Source of the DNA: a virus
Virus record (IMG/VR): IMGVR_UViG_3300020185_000201
Span: 1-28,264 of that record
DNA length: 28,264 bases
Strand: one strand, 5' to 3'
In this document: positions 15,559-23,810 of the stretch, piece by piece
Layout: each line of letters starts with the position of its first letter
Numbering within the stretch: position 1 is the first letter of the stretch
Made by a program: the position numbers and the translations under genes
Notes under the pieces: generated by a model
Seen by the model: only the letters and a program-made list of their open reading frames with translations
Database searches by the model: none
Told to the model about the DNA's origin: nothing

Positions 15559-17067
15559 TTAGGCATCTTCATCACCGCCTTCAATTATCGGCTCTATAGG
15601 TGCTTTAGTTGCACCAAAAGGCTGATAAGCTAATTCTATACCATATTCTTTAGCTAGTTCTACCTCTTTTTGGTGTTGTTCAAATAATTCTTCAGTATCT
15701 CTACCATAAGATGCTGATATGTCGCTATAAGTTACCGTTCCATTTTGTAAACCTATGACATTTGCATTCATTTCTTTTAATGGGTCAATCCAAGCAAAGT
15801 TTCTTGGTATAAATGTTGCTGATGCAATAAATTTGTCCGCTTTGTCGCTTGGTAGTGTTAAATAGCTAGAATCTATTGCCATTAACAACCATTCTGCAAA
15901 TATTGGCTCAATCATGTGTTCAATTAAGAACTGTTGCCATATTTGGTAACTGCTTCTGTCTTCTAAACTGCCTTGACGTATAGAAGAGTAGTTAACTGAT
16001 GTTAAATCATTACTTAAAGCATGATATGAAATGTTTAAACCACTTGCCACGCTTCTTAATACGCTAGATGTAAAACCTTCAAATGCACTTGTTGGATGCT
16101 GTGGGTCAAATGATTGAAATGATACTCCTGCTGGTAATTGTTCAAACGTACCTGCATTTGCAGTTTGCACTGGGTTACCATCTATTTCTTCTGAGTCTCC
16201 AACATAACCATCGCCATCAGGTGAAGTAAAGAAACCCATTTTAGAACTTGCAACTCTTGCAGCAACAATTTCAGCTTCAAGATATGCATTTAATTGTTTA
16301 ACATTAGCCATAACAGTAGCAATATTAGTAACACCTCTTGTTTGCTCAGGTCTAGTTGGCATGTATAGGTGTATTATTTCGTCTGCTGATACAACTATAT
16401 GCTCATTCTCATTCATATATGTTTTATCAAATGGATGATTCTTATAAAGATGATATGCAACTGGTTTGTCAAACTTATCAACTTCAACACCCATCTTTAT
16501 CTCATTACCAGTTGCAGGGTTTACCTTGTTTAAATCTTCATCTAAGTGGTCTGCTTCTAAAAACTGTATTTGAAAGCCAAATGGTGATTCAGGTCTTTTT
16601 AGCTTTCTAATTAAAACCTCTCCATCTCTTGCTAATGATTCTACTGCCATTTTTTGACAATCTAAGAATGATAATCTTCCATTTGCTGTACAATTACCTG
16701 TTTTAGACCACTGCTTCCATGCATCTTCAATAAGTCTGTTAGCTCTTATATCTAATTTGCCTTGATTGACTTCATCGTCTAGTCTTACTTTTTCACTTAG
16801 TCTTATACCTGATTTGCCAACTACATTTGATATCATTAGGTTTAAATATCTTGCTATATGCGAATCATTCCTAGCTAGTTCTCTAGCTCTATCTCTTAAA
16901 ACTCTTAAATTGTCTTTTATTTCTGCATCTGCTGATGCTGAACTTGTTATAAAGTCTGCAAAAAGCCTACCAGTGTTTGCACCAGCATAGCTTCTTTGTG
17001 TTTTAAATTTACGTTTTACTGTTGGTCTTTTAGAACCAAAATTAAATACTCTGTTATACCATGCCAT
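15559..17067 (-). CDS. Portal protein (lambda gpB type)
   Basis: This 502-aa protein forms the dodecameric portal at the capsid vertex, through which DNA is pumped. It has the lambda-portal family (PF05136) pattern: a basic N-terminus, LRDRARELARNDSHIARYLN, a SNVVGKSGIRL motif, CQKMAVESLARDGEVLIR, QIQFLEADHL and a VSADEIIHLYMPTRPEQTRG segment. The clip/stem region and the ASGLNISYHALSNDLTSVNYSSIRQG motif typical of this family follow. The C-terminal part interacts with terminase in relatives. It lies one base downstream of the gpW-position gene and just upstream of the protease-capsid gene, in lambda order. Confidence 0.93.
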   Translation of the reverse strand: MAWYNRVFNFGSKRPTVKRKFKTQRSYAGANTGRLFADFITSSASADAEIKDNLRVLRDRARELARNDSHIARYLNLMISNVVGKSGIRLSEKVRLDDEVNQGKLDIRANRLIEDAWKQWSKTGNCTANGRLSFLDCQKMAVESLARDGEVLIRKLKRPESPFGFQIQFLEADHLDEDLNKVNPATGNEIKMGVEVDKFDKPVAYHLYKNHPFDKTYMNENEHIVVSADEIIHLYMPTRPEQTRGVTNIATVMANVKQLNAYLEAEIVAARVASSKMGFFTSPDGDGYVGDSEEIDGNPVQTANAGTFEQLPAGVSFQSFDPQHPTSAFEGFTSSVLRSVASGLNISYHALSNDLTSVNYSSIRQGSLEDRSSYQIWQQFLIEHMIEPIFAEWLLMAIDSSYLTLPSDKADKFIASATFIPRNFAWIDPLKEMNANVIGLQNGTVTYSDISASYGRDTEELFEQHQKEVELAKEYGIELAYQPFGATKAPIEPIIEGGDEDA

Positions 17068-17068
17068 T

Positions 17069-17686
17069 TTATGTGTAACTTGTAGGGTTGTTTGTGTTTG
17101 ATGAAGTAAACTTGGTTAATATTGTTGTTCTTGAGCTTTTACCGTTTTTAATTGCAGACTTTTTAACCTCTGCATCAAAATCTGCTTGATATCTGTCTTT
17201 TAATTGAAAAAGCTCATCTATAGACATTCTAGATAGCGATCTACCAGCAATAGACATAGAACTCTGATCCATAGTGGCTCGATTTTCGATAACCGCTTTG
17301 ACCGCATCCAATACTATCTTTGCATGGCTCCTAACTGAAGCACTTGTAGTTGCATAATTGTCTTGCACCTCTACATAACCCTCTGCCATTTTTACCCTTG
17401 CAGAATCTGAAGTCCTTGTTATGTAAGCTACCCAATTATATTCACCCTTTGTATAACTTCCAGTATCGCTTGTGGAAATTATGTATTCATCATTTGACTC
17501 TGTGGCAGTCAGGGTAAAATTAGATGCAGTCGCTCCATCAATGAGATTAAATTCATAAGACAACGAATAATCAGCAGTAGGGTAATCAGTTGCTAAGTTA
17601 TCTTTTTTCCAAGCCCAAAAATCACCCAACTGCAATTCATCAGGAACTTCAGTTGGATAGTTGGTTGAATCAAATTTGTTGCTCAA
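17069..17686 (-). CDS. Head-tail joining protein candidate (gpW position) with Ig-like N-domain
   Basis: This 205-aa protein lies between TerL and portal, where lambda has the 68-aa gpW. The N-terminal ~110 residues look like an Ig-like β-sandwich (QLGDFWAWKKDNL, YSLSYEFNLIDG, GEYNWVAYITRTSDSARV). The C-terminal half is a helical pair with MSIDELFQLKDRYQADFDAE, close to the gpW pattern of a short helix, turn and L-x-x-L-x-x-x-Y-x-x-(E/D) helix. The start codon is TTG at 17686 with GAGG 7 bases upstream. It would be a gpW-like module fused to an extra domain; this is inferred from position and pattern. Confidence 0.65.
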   Translation of the reverse strand: MSNKFDSTNYPTEVPDELQLGDFWAWKKDNLATDYPTADYSLSYEFNLIDGATASNFTLTATESNDEYIISTSDTGSYTKGEYNWVAYITRTSDSARVKMAEGYVEVQDNYATTSASVRSHAKIVLDAVKAVIENRATMDQSSMSIAGRSLSRMSIDELFQLKDRYQADFDAEVKKSAIKNGKSSRTTILTKFTSSNTNNPTSYT

Positions 17687-17767
17687 ACAAAAACCTCATA
17701 ATAAATAGATATATCTAATCTTATAATACTTGATAAATCATATTTTTCAATATGGTTACTGGTTTAT

Positions 17768-19597
17768 TTAATATTTCCATGATGTTGCAAAATTCTTTCT
17801 ATTTATACCTTTTTTAGCTTTTGCAACTCTATTTGGGTCAGGCTCCTGTGCATTACCTGTTAATAACCTTTGCTCTATGACATCAAAGTTAGGATTCAAG
17901 ATATATGCTGCAGCTAAAGCATAACAAATAGTATCTAGTGCTTCATTACGTTCTCTTATCTGTTTCCAGTACAAAGTCTTTCTTCCTTTTACAAATTTAA
18001 CAAATCTTTGCTCTGCTGTAAGTTGTTTAAAATAATCTTCATCTAGTTCACTTGCAAAATGCAAGGTAGAGTAACCATATTCAATAGCTAATCTAGAATA
18101 AATAACTTCTTTTGCTGTATCACTACCAACTGGGTATAAGGTGTTGCTTTCTTTACCAACTTTAGTTGGTTTGCCTACAACGGTCTTTCCACTTTGTGAT
18201 TGTCCTTTAATTGCAAATATTCTTCTGCCTTTCTTGTTTTTTGTGAAAGCATAGACCATTTGTGTTTGGAAACCTGAGTCAATGGTTGTACATGCTATGT
18301 TCATAGCTCTACCTGACAGTGTTTTAAATTTAGTCATCAAATATCTGTCTAATTGACCCCAAACATCCTGTTGACCTGTAGAACCATACAAAATCTTGTA
18401 TTCAACCACCCACATTTCATAATTATGTGAAAATGCTACAACTTGACACTCTAAACGGTCTTTTTGGACATCTACCCCACATGTAAGCACTAATGCTTCA
18501 TCAGGTATGCTTTGACCATCATAGCTCTCTCTTCTTGATAGTAGCCCTTCTGCTTCTACTGCTTCTTCAGGCTCAGGCTCCCATGTCTCACCCAAACTAG
18601 TATTTATAAATGTTTTTAACATTTCAGGCTGTTTCTTAGATTCTAAGAAGTTTTCTGCCATTGATGCCCATGTGCTAAACACTGAGTAAAGTTCGTTTAA
18701 GTGGAATCCTGCTGTTTTCTTAGTTTCTGCTGTAGCTCTCCACTCACCATTCTTTAGCATCTTATGTTTCTTAGATTCTTCAATGACACATCCATTTTCT
18801 TCACATGTGTATATTGCAGTTTCAGGTTGATTGTCTTCCCATATCACATTTGACCATTTAAGTGTTTGCATATGTCCACATTCAGGACAAGGCACATAGT
18901 AGTATCTTTTATCGCTTTCCTCAAAAGCAGCTTCAATACGAGATAGACCCTTTACTGTTGGTGTGCTACATAAGTAGATTTTGCGATTAAAAAAGGTTTG
19001 CGTACGTTTTGTCGCTAATAGCACTGGGTCACCTTCACTTCCTACACTTGCTTCCATTCTATCAACTTCATCAATACATAATAATCGCACTGCTCTACTA
19101 GCAACTGATGCAGCAGAATTAGAACCAACCATGTTTAGCGTAGTTCCACCTAAGAACTTCTTTGATAAGACTGTGTTTGAGCTATCTTTGCTTTTTGACT
19201 CATTAAGTCTTGCTTTTAGAACTGGTGTATCTCTTAGCATGTTTGCTAGTTTCTCTTTACTGTAAGCCTGAGCCATCTGCAATGTGGGTTGCATAACTAA
19301 AATTGGTGAAGGTTGCATGTGAACGTAGTAACCAACAACATTGTTCAAAATTTCCGTGGCACCCACCTGTGCTGATTTCTGCCAAACTATACGTTCTATC
19401 TTAGGGTCAGTGAATACATCCATAATCTCTTTTTGATATGGTGCATAATCAGTTCTGTACTTTCCGCTTATGGCTGATGATTCAGGTGATAAGAATCTAT
19501 ATTTGTCTGCCCACTCAGATATCTTCAGTTCTGTTGGTGGTTTCCACTGCTCTTGTACTTGTTTCAGTACGTTCTGCATATTCTGCTGGTATTCCAT
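17768..19597 (-). CDS. terL: Terminase large subunit (lambda gpA type)
   Basis: This 609-aa packaging motor and cos-cutting nuclease belongs to the GpA family (PF05876). The ATPase has a deviant Walker A (QKSAQVGATE, about 73-82) like lambda gpA and a Walker B IDEVD (175-179). A zinc-binding insert follows (C237-x2-C240 and C265-x4-C270). The nuclease carries LTCGVDVQKDRLE (about 371-383), TTIDSG and a C-terminal RNEALDTICYALAA. Its first 83 bases overlap the TerS gene. This family makes cohesive ends, so a cos-type packaging site is expected. An 81-bp gap before the next gene holds only a short CATATT-GAAA-AATATG hairpin. Confidence 0.95.
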   Translation of the reverse strand: MEYQQNMQNVLKQVQEQWKPPTELKISEWADKYRFLSPESSAISGKYRTDYAPYQKEIMDVFTDPKIERIVWQKSAQVGATEILNNVVGYYVHMQPSPILVMQPTLQMAQAYSKEKLANMLRDTPVLKARLNESKSKDSSNTVLSKKFLGGTTLNMVGSNSAASVASRAVRLLCIDEVDRMEASVGSEGDPVLLATKRTQTFFNRKIYLCSTPTVKGLSRIEAAFEESDKRYYYVPCPECGHMQTLKWSNVIWEDNQPETAIYTCEENGCVIEESKKHKMLKNGEWRATAETKKTAGFHLNELYSVFSTWASMAENFLESKKQPEMLKTFINTSLGETWEPEPEEAVEAEGLLSRRESYDGQSIPDEALVLTCGVDVQKDRLECQVVAFSHNYEMWVVEYKILYGSTGQQDVWGQLDRYLMTKFKTLSGRAMNIACTTIDSGFQTQMVYAFTKNKKGRRIFAIKGQSQSGKTVVGKPTKVGKESNTLYPVGSDTAKEVIYSRLAIEYGYSTLHFASELDEDYFKQLTAEQRFVKFVKGRKTLYWKQIRERNEALDTICYALAAAYILNPNFDVIEQRLLTGNAQEPDPNRVAKAKKGINRKNFATSWKY

Positions 19598-20045
19598 CTC
19601 CTGATAACTCCTCTAATGCTTCATGTATACTATTTTTAATTAAATCTGTTGCTTGGTTGTAATCTTCTGCTGCTAAAACCTGATGTGCAAGATTTGTTGG
19701 TATATTTAAGAATTTAGCATGTGCATTGCCTACCAAGCTACTCCAAGTGTCTCTAACAAGTGATGCAGGTATTAATTTTCCTTCTAACTGATTAACTTCT
19801 AGTTCTGCCTTGTCTGCTTGGAACTTTTTCAGTCTTGTAGACTCTTCAACAATATCTCCACTGTTACCACTCTTTTTGTAGTGATTCTGTGTTTTTCTTA
19901 AATGTTCTAAATATTCACGTCTTGCAAAATCTATGTCTACTGGCGATCTGCCTTTACGTATTGTAATTATGCCATTTTTAACGAGGTTTCCCACCGCTTG
20001 AGGTGATATAAACAAATGTTCAGCTAAATCCTTCTGCGTAGCCAT
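19515..20045 (-). CDS. terS: Terminase small subunit (Nu1 type)
   Basis: This 176-aa DNA-recognition subunit has an N-terminal winged helix-turn-helix (MATQKDLAEHLFISPQAVGN, then LVKNGIITIRKG). A central charged helix follows (STRLKKFQADKAELEVNQLE, then GKLIPASLV), which is the standard Nu1/small-terminase signature. The C-terminal Glu/Thr-rich tail probably contacts TerL, whose gene overlaps it by 83 bases. It should bind cos-type sites near its own gene. No Shine-Dalgarno is visible before the ATG, so coupling to the preceding 31-aa ORF is possible. Confidence 0.9.
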   Translation of the reverse strand: MATQKDLAEHLFISPQAVGNLVKNGIITIRKGRSPVDIDFARREYLEHLRKTQNHYKKSGNSGDIVEESTRLKKFQADKAELEVNQLEGKLIPASLVRDTWSSLVGNAHAKFLNIPTNLAHQVLAAEDYNQATDLIKNSIHEALEELSGDGIPAEYAERTETSTRAVETTNRTEDI

Positions 20046-20112
20046 ACGTTAACGTGAATAAACCTGATTTTGTTGACCTTCGTCTACAAAAATAAAAAAA
20101 TCGCAACCTTCG
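20046..20112. other. Candidate terminase-recognition/cos region
   Basis: Just upstream of TerS lie a perfect 10-bp palindrome, ACGTTAACGT (20046-20055), and two direct copies of ACCTTCG (20076-20082 and 20106-20112) spaced 30 bp apart. In lambdoid phages the cos nick site and TerS-binding repeats flank the small terminase gene. This stretch also contains a possible 31-codon ORF. Assignment as cos is speculative. Confidence 0.25.
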
Positions 20113-20144
20113 ATGCATCCTCTTGCTAGTAAGAACCTACTCAT
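20049..20144 (-). CDS. Possible 31-aa peptide between gpZ-like gene and TerS
   Basis: This ORF starts MSRFLLARGCIEGCDFFIFV and ends DEGQQNQVYSR. It begins in an ATGA overlap with the stop of the gpZ-like gene and ends three bases before the TerS start, which is what a coupled coding gene would do. There is no recognisable motif; two Cys and a short hydrophobic stretch are visible. It may instead be chance in a region needed for DNA packaging. Confidence 0.4.
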   Translation of the reverse strand: MSRFLLARGCIEGCDFFIFVDEGQQNQVYSR

Positions 20145-20740
20145 TTTGCTAAAGCCTTCTTAATCTCTTTATCTAGCTCTTTTTTGTATGTGCTATCGAC
20201 AACACTCTTACCAATCTTGAAAAAGTCTAAGAACTTTCTATGTTTGATGAATGGTTTAGATACAGCCAATAACTTGCTCTTGCCATTACCAATGTTCTTC
20301 CATAGTGCATTGTTAGCATAGTGTATTTTTTTAGGTGCATCAGCTTTATTGCTTTTTTTACCTATAATGTTACCAAACTTATTCAACCTTTCACCACCAG
20401 CTGATGTAACTGGTACAAGCATAGATGTTTTGTTAGCGTTCTCTATACCACCCTCATATACATATCTTAAATACTTGGCTGCAATATCTTTAACAAACAC
20501 CAGTGCTGCAAGATCATTAGGCTTTGCTTGAAACTTCTTAGGCATTACCACTGACTTAGTTGTAAATGGTGTTGGTCTATCTAACTTCTTAGTTAGCTGT
20601 GCAATCTCTGCCTTGACTACCTTATGACCCACATTGTTTATAGCGTTTGCCATTGCTTGGGGTGCATGTTTCTTTTTGAACAGACTAAGTTCTTTCTTGA
20701 CCTGTCTCTCGTTTGTATTTATTTTAATTGATACAGTCAT
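20141..20740 (-). CDS. Minor tail protein Z-like (tail completion)
   Basis: This 199-aa very basic protein starts MTVSIKINTNERQVKKELSL, then has AMANAINNVGHKVVKAEIAQ, which matches the A-M-A-x-A-(I/L)-N-x-(V/T) start of lambda gpZ-type proteins. TPFTTKSV and LAALVFVKDIAAKYLRYVYE are the next conserved-looking blocks. The Lys-rich C-terminal half fits this family. gpZ acts at the head-proximal end of the tail. Here the gene lies upstream of TerS rather than beside the terminator, an unusual place. Its ATG overlaps the DUF3310 stop (ATGA). Confidence 0.75.
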   Translation of the reverse strand: MTVSIKINTNERQVKKELSLFKKKHAPQAMANAINNVGHKVVKAEIAQLTKKLDRPTPFTTKSVVMPKKFQAKPNDLAALVFVKDIAAKYLRYVYEGGIENANKTSMLVPVTSAGGERLNKFGNIIGKKSNKADAPKKIHYANNALWKNIGNGKSKLLAVSKPFIKHRKFLDFFKIGKSVVDSTYKKELDKEIKKALAK

Positions 20741-20970
20741 AGTTCCTCATAATGTGCTATCAACTTATCAATATACCATTTAGCCTTTTGTAAGTCTTGT
20801 ATGTTGGCATCCTTCATGCGATGCCTGTGTATGTACTTAATTGCCGAGCCTTCTAGATAACTAGGAAACTCTTTACCTAACTGTTGTTTAATATACTCAA
20901 TGCACTCAACCTTACCGTTGTTATAGTGTGCAGGACGTGACACTGGGTCATGCTTCTTCTTCATACTCAT
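20737..20970 (-). CDS. DUF3310 protein
   Basis: This 77-aa protein carries the DUF3310 core: KHDPVSRPAHY, a CIEYIKQQLG helix, GSAIKYIHRHRMKDANIQDL and KAKWYIDKLI. The family (PF11753) is widespread in phages and is sometimes labelled nucleotide kinase without firm evidence, so its function remains open. The ATG at 20970 is chosen because AAAGGAG lies 10 bases upstream and it gives the usual M-x-x-KKHDPV start. The frame stays open further up; an ATG at 21054 would add 28 basic residues, overlapping the GGKGS gene. Confidence 0.85.
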   Translation of the reverse strand: MSMKKKHDPVSRPAHYNNGKVECIEYIKQQLGKEFPSYLEGSAIKYIHRHRMKDANIQDLQKAKWYIDKLIAHYEEL

Positions 20971-21034
20971 TTTTACTTTACTCCTTTTGCTAATCTTATT
21001 TGCAGTCCTTTGGAATGACCACTCAAAAAATTTA

Positions 21035-21166
21035 TCAATTGCTTTGTTTATCATTTTTCTTCTTCTTCTTCTTTTTCTTACCAAAGATAGCTTCATAGTT
21101 ATCTTGGTATTTCTTATTATCCTCAGGCTTTCTACCTGAACCCTTACCGCCATGCCACTTAGACAT
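21035..21166 (-). CDS. 43-aa GGKGS-motif phage protein
   Basis: This short gene starts MSKWHGGKGSGRKPEDNKKY, continues with QDNYEAIFG and ends in a run of eight lysines plus NDKQSN. The GGKGS-x-R-x-x-(D/N)-x-x-x-(Y/F)-x-x-x-(Y/W)-(D/E)-x-IFGK pattern is familiar from many small phage proteins of unknown role. It overlaps the end of the upstream 164-aa gene by 8 bases. The lysine run is encoded by AAG/AAA repeats that could slip during replication. Confidence 0.75.
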   Translation of the reverse strand: MSKWHGGKGSGRKPEDNKKYQDNYEAIFGKKKKKKKKNDKQSN

Positions 21167-21653
21167 GATCAATTATTTTAAAGTTTACTGACTTATCTAA
21201 TTTGCTTAGTAGCTGTTTAGCTTCCATAAAATCTTTTGGTATGCATCTTAATAATTCTTCTACACTAAATATCATCATATCAGGCTCATTCTTATGTATT
21301 TTAATTAGTATTGGCTTCTCATCATCAGTATCACAAACTATTGCTGTTTTCTTATCAAAGTTAAAACATCTGCTACTTGGTTGAATCATTGTGTAACCAC
21401 TCTCTTCACATTTAATGTTAAGTGAATCAAATGCTCTTAACATCATCTCAACCATCTGCAATTTCTTTTTTGTATGTGCATCGTGCAATATATCTTTTAA
21501 CATTATTTCTGCTCTACAAAATTTTATTTCAAACTTAACACCGACCATTTTAAATATTCTTTTTCTATTACCCCATTTCTCGTAGGTTTCAGATTCGTAA
21601 ATTCTTAATTCCTTTAACTTTGTCTCTAATGTTTCATCTAAATATGTTTTCAT
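21159..21653 (-). CDS. Uncharacterised 164-aa protein
   Basis: It starts MKTYLDETLETKLKELRIYE at the ATG 21653, with AAGG 8 bases upstream; an in-frame longer version would run into the upstream hairpin. The predicted make-up is mixed: an N-terminal helix, WGNRKRIFKMVGVKFEIKFC, a helical HDAHTKKKLQMVEMMLRAF, a β-rich middle (TAIVCDTDDEKPILIKIHKN) and a C-terminal helix. I do not recognise a family. It is the first gene after the iteron region and is followed by small genes of phage type. Confidence 0.7.
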   Translation of the reverse strand: MKTYLDETLETKLKELRIYESETYEKWGNRKRIFKMVGVKFEIKFCRAEIMLKDILHDAHTKKKLQMVEMMLRAFDSLNIKCEESGYTMIQPSSRCFNFDKKTAIVCDTDDEKPILIKIHKNEPDMMIFSVEELLRCIPKDFMEAKQLLSKLDKSVNFKIIDHV

Positions 21654-21690
21654 ACCAAACCTTGTTTTTTGATCATTTACTTGGGGTGTT

Positions 21691-21716
21691 GGGGTGTTCC
21701 TAAAGGAACACACCCC
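21691..21716 (-). other. G/C-rich hairpin upstream of 164-aa gene
   Basis: TGTTCC and GGAACA (21695-21710) pair around the loop TAAA. After a two-base bulge, GGGG pairs with CCCC. A second GGGGTGTT copy precedes it on the plus strand. No U-run follows on the transcribed side, so it is not a plain terminator. It could be a regulatory hairpin or part of an origin. Confidence 0.5.
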
Positions 21717-21761
21717 ACCCTACCCAAACAAATTAATGATTTACACCCCATATAACCTAGA

Positions 21762-21797
21762 TTTACCCTGTGTTTTACCCCAAGTTTTACCCTAAGT
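21762..21797 (+). repeat. Three tandem 12-bp iterons
   Basis: TTTACCCTGTGT, TTTACCCCAAGT and TTTACCCTAAGT stand head to tail with an exact 12-bp period. A looser TTTACACCCC lies 22 bp before the first. They lie immediately after the primase-helicase stop, in the largest noncoding gap (21654-21800) of the window. Phased repeats beside a replication gene suggest an origin or an operator for a phage DNA-binding protein; this is inference. Confidence 0.65.
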
Positions 21798-21800
21798 AAT

Positions 21801-23810
21801 TTAAACATCTTGATTATCTCGCTCATTTTTATCTCTAAATTTTGACATCATTTCACCATAATCTGTATGTTGATAACCTATGGTTTCTTTATGCTTTAAT
21901 AAATTTTTTCTTTTTAATCCTTTTAAGCATTCTGCAATTTGTGTTTTAGTTAAAAATTTATCTTTGTGCTGTACTTTGCCTTCTAAATCTTTAGGCAGAT
22001 ACATGCAACTTTCAGGGTCATTAGGATTGTCTTGTAATGGCAATTTTCTTAATGCTTCTAATACTGGTGCTTCTTGTGGTGATGGTTTATTTGGTTTAAT
22101 AATAATTGGCACTTCATTTTCATTGATTTTTACAAGGACTGCTGATTTTTTATCCTGTTTTTTGCCAAGATTTTTAATAGTGTCCATTCTAAAATTTATA
22201 GGTGCTATATTCATATCTTCTTTATTTAAAGTTTGGCTCATCTTTACATACATAACCTTATCTTCTAAAGCCAACATTCCAGCTTGAGTGTCCTTATCAG
22301 TCCTTTCAATAAAAAACTCAGAATCTAACGAAGCAGGTAAAACGCTAGAACCCCTACCTCTTTTCATACCATTAGACTTGCTTCCTGCATGTCCTGTATG
22401 ATGAACCAACATTACACATGCACCTGTTTCAAATTTAAGTCTGTCGATTCTTTGTATGAAAAGATTCATGTCTGACGTACTATTTTCATCTCCTGAGCCA
22501 AAGTTTCTTTGAAGGGTGTCTATAACAATTAATCCTAAACTACCTAATTCTTTTTTTACTTCATGTGCTTTTTTAAGCAACTTTTCATAATTTGTATCAT
22601 CTAATATTCTCACTGGTCTTTTACTTACTCTAAATTTAGCACCTCTTAAACTACCATATTCATCCATAAAGTTTTTTTCCCAAGCTAAAATCCTTTTAAA
22701 TATAGACTTTTCACCCTCTCCACATAAATATAAAACACCTGATTTTTTGTTTACCTCATAACCATACCAATCTTTACCTGAAGCTATAGAAAGCATCATT
22801 GATATACCAACAAAACTTTTACCAGCCTTAGGCTCAGCATATAAACTTGCCACGCTGCCTTTTTCTATAACTCTATCAATAATCCACTCAGGCGGAGTAT
22901 CATTCATTTCCATTTCATCATAATCAGCAAACTCTACATCTTCATTGGGTATATACTCAAGATTTTCTTTTACATATTCCTCAAAAGATTCTGTATCACC
23001 AAAAAAAGAATTTTGATACGCGTCATAAAGATCGTCTTTCTCTGCAAATTCAATAGGTGGTCTTATCACGCTAACTTTGCATTTATGTTCTTTTAAAAAA
23101 TTATGTATATCTATAGCACATTTTCTACCAGCTTCATCATTATCGGGAAATATCCAAACATTCCTACCATATATAGGTGACCAATCTGCCTTTTGCCAAC
23201 TATTAACCCCACCATGCCACGTTGCACAATCGCCTTCATATATCTTTTCTGCAGCAAGTGTAGCTTTTTCGCCTTCTGATATAAGTATAGGCTTGTCTTT
23301 ATTTTCATTTTTAAAATAAATTGGCATCAAGCCTTCAGGTCTTTTCATTGACCAAGAACCATCTTTGTTCTTTACAAATGGTGCATACTTTTGTTTTATA
23401 GGATGACCATCAGGAAACCTCATAACTGTAAAGCTATTTGTGTAGCGTAAATACACTATAGATTCACTTCTAAGTCTATGCATGTCTTTATCTTTGAATG
23501 ACCTAGCATTGCCTTTGTTAACGACTATTTGGGGAGTCTCGTTAACGTTGAGTAAGGAATCAGAAGACAATGCTTGATCATAACCAAACTGCTTTAAAAC
23601 TGTTGAAACATCTGCATCAAGATATTTAATTAAATCTGTAACCCCACCACCAAAGCCCTCTTCAAAACTATAAAAAGTGCCTTTCTCTAGGTTAAGAACC
23701 ATACTGCCATGAGTACCCCATCGATGTTCAGTCGATGAAATACTCTTAGGCTCACCTAGAAGCTGCTTTGCAACTTCAGGTGCTATTTTTACCCAATCAA
23801 CAGACTGCAT
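21801..23810 (-). CDS. Primase-helicase (Toprim + RecA-like ATPase)
   Basis: This 669-aa replication protein has several domains. Residues 1-80 resemble a zinc-ribbon-type primase front domain without the cysteines (TFYSFEEGFGGGVTDLI). A Toprim domain follows (about 172-255: LISEGEKATLA with Glu179, WIFPDNDEAGRK with Asp223/Asp225). The RepA/AAA_25-type ATPase has Walker A EPKAGKS (326-332), Walker B LIVIDTLQRNF (Asp431) and a HHTGHAGSKSNGMKRGRGSS loop (about 470-490). The C-terminal ~100 residues look like a winged helix (LTKTQIAECLKGLKRKNLL). With no phage polymerase in view, it probably primes and unwinds for the host replisome. It overlaps the SSB stop (TGATG). Confidence 0.9.
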   Translation of the reverse strand: MQSVDWVKIAPEVAKQLLGEPKSISSTEHRWGTHGSMVLNLEKGTFYSFEEGFGGGVTDLIKYLDADVSTVLKQFGYDQALSSDSLLNVNETPQIVVNKGNARSFKDKDMHRLRSESIVYLRYTNSFTVMRFPDGHPIKQKYAPFVKNKDGSWSMKRPEGLMPIYFKNENKDKPILISEGEKATLAAEKIYEGDCATWHGGVNSWQKADWSPIYGRNVWIFPDNDEAGRKCAIDIHNFLKEHKCKVSVIRPPIEFAEKDDLYDAYQNSFFGDTESFEEYVKENLEYIPNEDVEFADYDEMEMNDTPPEWIIDRVIEKGSVASLYAEPKAGKSFVGISMMLSIASGKDWYGYEVNKKSGVLYLCGEGEKSIFKRILAWEKNFMDEYGSLRGAKFRVSKRPVRILDDTNYEKLLKKAHEVKKELGSLGLIVIDTLQRNFGSGDENSTSDMNLFIQRIDRLKFETGACVMLVHHTGHAGSKSNGMKRGRGSSVLPASLDSEFFIERTDKDTQAGMLALEDKVMYVKMSQTLNKEDMNIAPINFRMDTIKNLGKKQDKKSAVLVKINENEVPIIIKPNKPSPQEAPVLEALRKLPLQDNPNDPESCMYLPKDLEGKVQHKDKFLTKTQIAECLKGLKRKNLLKHKETIGYQHTDYGEMMSKFRDKNERDNQDV

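Noticed and set aside
20971-21153. N-terminal extension of the DUF3310 protein from 21153
   Set aside because: The first part is the shifted frame of the well-recognised 43-aa GGKGS protein. The DUF3310 core begins after a better start at 20970, though 21054 remains possible.
21880-22287. Plus-strand ORF (135 codons) opposite the primase-helicase
   Set aside because: Antisense to the helicase C-terminal half. The Cys/Leu/Phe-rich translation is typical of a shadow frame.
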